DNA from: Tigriopus japonicus
Taxonomy: Eukaryota; Arthropoda; Copepoda; Harpacticoida; Harpacticidae
Assembly: GCA_010645155.1 (NCBI GenBank)
Contig: JAAGOF010000104.1
Span: 891,524 to 955,523, forward strand
Length of the DNA: 64,000 nt
Reading direction: 5' to 3'
Of the stretch, positions 49,901 to 55,900 are shown piece after piece. The notes under the pieces are model-generated. The model ran no database searches and was not told the DNA's origin. It was given only the letters and a program-made list of their open reading frames with translations. Positions within the stretch are counted from its first letter, which is position 1. The number at the start of each line of letters is the position of its first letter. The translations under genes were made by a program, and so were the position numbers.

Positions 49901-52900
49901 CCGTTGGCTGCGCTGAGTTGCCCAGCCCATTTTGGCGAATCTAATTTTTTTTTCCATATACGCGTCCATTCAATGATTTTAGGTCCTTGGAAGCGATTTA
50001 TATTGCACGTCTTTATACCTCTTCTTACACCTGGTTGATAATATGCTCAGTTTATTTGCTAGAAAATGAGATATTTAAAATCATATAATACCAGAAAGAA
50101 ACATTACAAACTATTTCATTTCTCTTTATGAGCAACATTTTGAAATATTGATGTGATTCTTTGGAATGGCGAGGGTGGGACATACACTAATATTTATATA
50201 CGCAATTACTATTTGGTCCGACAAATGCAAGATGGATATGCGTAAAATTTGTCCCCATTAAGGATCAATGTCTCACATCATTCGAAAAGACTGAATTTTC
50301 ATTGGCAGAACAGGACTAAACTTTGTTAATTAAAATACATTAGAAATAAAGAGTTGCACTTCTTCTGTGGGTTTCCTTTTTCTTCTAGAATCCGGTGAAG
50401 ACGGTGATCCAAAGAAGTACTGATTAGCCTCATGTGCGTACTCTTGTAATTAAAGTGCTCAATCCAAATAACATATTTGATGTATTTTACATAAGTCAAG
50501 GGACAAACTAAGGACAAATTCAAACGAAAGGGTTACACCAGGGCATTTATTCGACCTCAATACGCAATATTGTAAGCTGCATTTGAAAAACAAATAAAAA
50601 ACGAGGAACGGATTCCGACCCAAGTAAAATGCTAGATGCAAGGTATTATTTGCAAACCTAAGCCATAAAGCTTGTTCCATACAAGCTAATGCGCTTTTCT
50701 CGAGGTTATTTCATTGCATACCGTGAACAAACATTTTGATAGAAAGGTGCAAAAATAACATTCTTAAACTGGCGTAAGTGTTGGGTAAACACCTGATGTT
50801 CCTATGTAACTTGCACCACATATCACATTCGAAAATATCCTGTAAGTGATAATCTCTTAAGTTAACATCTCGACCATCATGAAACAAAATGCCTCTTCAT
50901 TCAGTGAGTCCAATTTCTTAACTAAAGAAGCAAGGTGTTCATTTGCTTCTTTAAACCAATAAATGCTACGATGCTTTATGATACATGCCCCCCTCAGGAT
51001 ATTTCGTAAAAACCTTTCCATCCTATTGAAATTCCGGCCACGTGCAAATTTGCATTAGGACCCATGCTCAATATTTTTCAAGGCAGAAAGAAGTTTGACA
51101 CTTCTCTCTCTCTGTGGACACCACTTACGTTTGAAATGAAATCCCAAGATGAGAACGGCCTCAAAGAGATGGCCACGACACAACTTCAAATCCAGAGGGT
51201 TTCAGGAAACTTTGAAGCATTTCGAAAAAGGATTTCCGAGAATCATCAGGGAGAAGACATGTGCTAACGCGTGACTTTCAATTTCAGGTCTCGAAGGGTT
51301 TCACGAGTGTCTTCGAAAGCAATGACACGTCTACGAGTACTGCATGTGTTCCATCTTGCTTCTCACCGAAAAGAATAGAGTGCTTGGTGTTCAGCTTGTC
51401 AATACTAATTGCTGATCCACACTTTGGTTCTTCCCAGGATTTTCAAAGAAACGTCACCATTTGTACTCTCACTTTGACTTTGAAAAGAAACGGCAAAGTA
51501 CTTGAGCTACTCAACGTATAATTGGTCCAACATAGAGCCTCGTTTGGGACGGATCAGGGGGCTAAGTTAGCTGAGATGAGACTGAGAAACCCGAGAGTTT
51601 TAAGATGTCACTTAGAATAAGTGCCTAAGTAACGAGGGCAAGTTCTTTGATCCAGGACCATCGACAATGTCAATCACCAATAAAGTTTGTACTGTAGTTC
51701 AAGATAATGAATGCTGCCTACAATAAAAATAATCAAAAGCTAAAAAAAAGTAGAATAAATAATAAGAAAGAAAAAAAGAAAACACCTTTTCGCGTTGAAC
51801 TAAAACAATTAAAACTCGCCTAAAACACATTTCTTTAAGATCTAACTCCGACCTTAAAAAAGGGCGCAAATTTTTCTTCGTGAAATAATGGCAAAAAAGT
51901 TTGATGTGATAATCGAGAACCAAAACAAATGTCGCTTCTCTGTTAGCCCTCTAAAAATTTAGCCTTTTTTTCCTTATTAAGAACAGACTTCCATCCCACC
52001 GAAGGATTGTTCTAATATCTAGGGAGGACTTCATCATGTTATGAAGTTGGCTTGGAGGCACGAAAAGTTAAAGTGGTACATTATAAATTATTTAACATAT
52101 CTAATCCAGAATGGCCGCGCGTGCTAACGTGTTATTAAGGGTCGAGAGTAAGAGCTTCCCCAGACGGCGCGAGTTCGAGTCCTGCTGGGGATAGAACATA
52201 CGCTGTCGGGAGAAATCCTTCTGTTTGCAAGGAATCGCATTCCTTGTAGCGGTATTAGAAAATCCGCAACTAACAAAAAAAAAATAATAATAATAATAAT
52301 GCCAACTGAACAAACGAGACCTTGCTCCCCTATGACTGTGGATGTGATTGGAAAGGTGGTCTTTTTTTAAGAAAAGCGAGCTCCAGATAGCAGCTCACAA
52401 TAGCCTATGGTACTTGAGTCTTCCATTTAATCTCTATTCTTAGCTTTCTTGACACTTGCACCCAAACGGCAAGAGCCTTTAAGATTAGGTTGTTACGAGT
52501 ATTATGGACAATTTATGGTATTCGAAGATGAACAAAGATTAGGCACGGTTAGACTCATTTCTCTGTCGCAATGTTTGCTCAAATTCCATCACAATTTTTG
52601 ATGCTCTTCAAAATCCATTAGAAACGATTAAAAAATCAATCTAAGTTACAGTACTCCAACAAGTAAATTGATTTACAAAACATAACAAAAACAGCCAAAC
52701 TATATACAACCGTTTCATCCATTGGGAAGAAAGTTTGGGCAGAAAGTCTTTCGTTATGAATGGGACTTCCAAAAGAAGTAAATTAAAGAATTCAGGTATT
52801 AAAATGAATCATTCTTGAAAAATCAATATTACCTCAGGCATATTTTTAGAAAAAGGATTTGGCGAAGTTTGGTCAAAGAAAGCTCAAGGTGCTTTAAACG

Positions 52901-55900
52901 AGTTGAAAAGAGCGAAATAGCCAAAGTTATATAGTGTGATATTGTTAAATCGCAAAAAAAATCATTCAAAATCGCCAAAAACTAACCACATTACGCTACC
53001 GCCAACCTTATGATTTTGACATCCGAATAAAAGAATTGAAATTCAAATATTTCATTCTTTTTAGCATAAATTCTTTCACCCTTTAGATTAGACGCTAGCT
53101 GGCGCTGCATAGACTGTGAGTTGTTGAATTTTAAAAACAAGTGTTGTCACAAGGTTTCATAACTTCAACAAAACCAATGCCATTCCAAAATAAGATTAGT
53201 AGCCGTGCTAAAGGCATGATGGAGTCTGGTTTGCCGAGCTCATCATTAGCCTCATGTGTTGGGATTTCAATAAGAACCATCATTTGATGGGGGTCTCATA
53301 TAAAAGGAATCAGAGTCTTACAGAAAAGCCAAGATCAAGTGCACCAAACAAAATTCATAGACAGGGAAGGCATGTGATCTCCAAAAGTGGAAGGCAGAAG
53401 AGTGCAAAGCTCTAGAAAATTGGCAAAATAACTGACCAAGAAGGTTTACCTTGTTTCTAAGGCGAAGACTGAGAAGGCAAATGATGAACAACCTAAGCTT
53501 GGTCTTTGACTTTGAAAAAGCACTAAAACATTTTTTGACAATATTATTTCTCCAAAATGTGAGATATTGATAACATAATGCCATATCAAAGAAGCAAAAG
53601 CATCTAGGAAGAACCTGAAGTTTTGCCAAAGGGTGGCACTAAAATCCACTCACTAGCTGGCAACTATGTCTCAATTTGACCTTAGAGGAGTATAGAGAGG
53701 CCATTCTCGTCATTTTGACAGCCTTGTTTATTGCTGAAACTGGCCAGAAGTTGCGTGAAAAGTAATTCCAAAGGATATCTTAAAATACTTGCCCAAATAA
53801 GTGGAAGATCACAGTTTAAATAAAAGTGCGGAAGACAGATTTTCACTGCCAAATCCTTTAATTGGGTGACTTTATGTCTGTGAATTGAGCTATTATATTC
53901 ATTGAGCCCCTTGGTATATAATTTGGGAGAAGCAAAGCTTAGACAGGAGGCTATATGCCTAAAAAACTTTGTTTTTCAAAAATTTGCCTTCTGCGAATAC
54001 GTTTGTTTGGGCAAGTTTCAACTAGTCGTTGATGATAAACGGCCCTTGCTGCCCACAATAAATTTCTCGACCGGCCTGCTCTAGTAGCTCCACTCTATAG
54101 ACCTCTATGAATTTGACCACAGGAGGTGCTGATTTCGGGGAACAAGCGGACATTTTGTTCACGGTTCATTTTCAAAACTTTCAGCAGTACTTTTTCCATG
54201 TGATTCCTCAATTTTTACCCTTTGCAAGTCACTATTGTAGATATGGTGCTATTGCCTAAACTGTGTTTTGAATGCGTTTTTATTACGTATCTTTTATTCA
54301 CTCACTTTGTTTTTACTGTCTACCTTTTGCTAGCTGTTTCGCAATGAGACTGACACCGGTTACAGAATTGTACTGGCCAATAATGTACAACAAATACCAA
54401 AGAATCACCCAAGGTAGATTAAATCATTAAACTTTTATTTAAATGTTCACAGTTAGGCTTTTGAAGGTACATTACCAGGTCCGACAGAAGCTCTCGGGGC
54501 CCCATTTGAAGCCACAGGAGTGCTGCAATATTCTCGAGGAGAGACATGCTCCAAGGATTTTCTCGAGGCTTTGACGCTGTCGTCGAAGATTGTTCCATAA
54601 GTCCTTTTTTGGGCCCCAAGTTTCCCTTGCAACGAGAACAAATGAGGCGACACTTTTGAGGCCGTGGCGGAAGTAGACGATGAAGCATTTGTTAAGAGTC
54701 GGGGTTTCTGCACGTATCTTGCCCTCAAGGCTTTAGAAGACGTCGACGTAGGTTTAGGGTTAACTTTGGTCTTAACAGATTTTTTGCTGGACGTCTTCTT
54801 ACTTTTCGCGGATCTCCTCTTAGTTGCACTCTCTAAATTGAAAAAAGTGCGAGACCATGAAACAAATAAGGATTATCCGCACTTGGGTTTCGTCAACAAG
54901 TTTCCTTTTACTTTTGAAGAAAATAAAAATGAATCTTACCATTTAATACGGCAGATAGATTCTTTTCCCGATCCTCTTTGGAGGCCCAATCAATTTGTAT
55001 GCCGAGGTCTTTCTGCAGAACATCTCGGGCCTCTTCCACGACTGCCTTAGAGGCCTCGCTAATTGTCAGTCCTTTTTGACCAGTGACCCAAAAGGATCTC
55101 ATTTCTCTCCGTTTGGCAGCCTCAAACTCGCTTTCAGTTTCCCCTGAAGAAAAACGGATTGATTGAAGGTGAGCTCATTGTCTTAAGATGCACATAAATA
55201 GAGCCCGGAGCAGAAATCCCAGAAGTTTCATTGTTTAAGGTCAGCTGATATTTTTTGACGAACGAGATCAATACATATCGTCAGCAGACCTTCTCGACTT
55301 TCTGCTCTACAGCCAAAAAAATCCGGGCCCTATCCTTTATGTTTGTTTTTCCGTTTACGTGGACGTCCTCAAATGTACGATGACTTAGTATTTGGTAACA
55401 AAGCAGCGTGAATGGTGAATCTTGTGAAACCAAATATAATCTCCAAATGTTTACCTTTCCGTCCACTTTCAAAAGGCATGGAATTGAGTAGGATGGTCTC
55501 GATCTCATTTGGAGAGCTATTGGCCAGAATAGCCACAGTCTCAACCTTGGCATTGTGAAGGATTCGTGCCCTTTGTCCATTCAGTGTATTCAAACGACAA
55601 AGGTCAATGAGATCACGGTGTATTCCAAATTGAAGCCGATCCTGGAATTGTCCTATGAGGAGTTCCAGATTGAACCAACCCAATTTATGACAAAACGCTG
55701 TCACCATTCCGGCAAACGTTGAAGCCGCTTGTTGAAGACTTTGGAGCATTCCTAGGATTACAATTGAATACAGACACTGACATCAGAGTTATATTTAATA
55801 ATAACAAGAAAATAATATTTAACGAATACCTTTCGACGAACCATATCTTTGGGACACAACCTTCAAAGGAATTTCGTTGACAAGATCGTGAAGAGCTAGG

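Larger units (their letters stand above)
49751..54475 (-). other. POLQ intron, 4.7 kb
   Basis: It contains a tRNA-derived SINE (52110-52302) and a MULE-like MITE (53682-54109). Other short open frames, for example 51064-51521 (+) and 53318-53629 (-), match nothing I know. In the rest I see no structure. Confidence 0.6.

Noticed and set aside
52101..52313. 70-codon frame on the minus strand rich in Tyr and Phe
   Set aside because: It is antisense to the tRNA-derived SINE and its (AAT)n tail.
54453..54475. Stop codon at the end of POLQ exon 7 as a true terminus
   Set aside because: A GTAATG donor precedes it and the downstream exons join in phase. A short helicase-only isoform ending here remains possible but is unproven.
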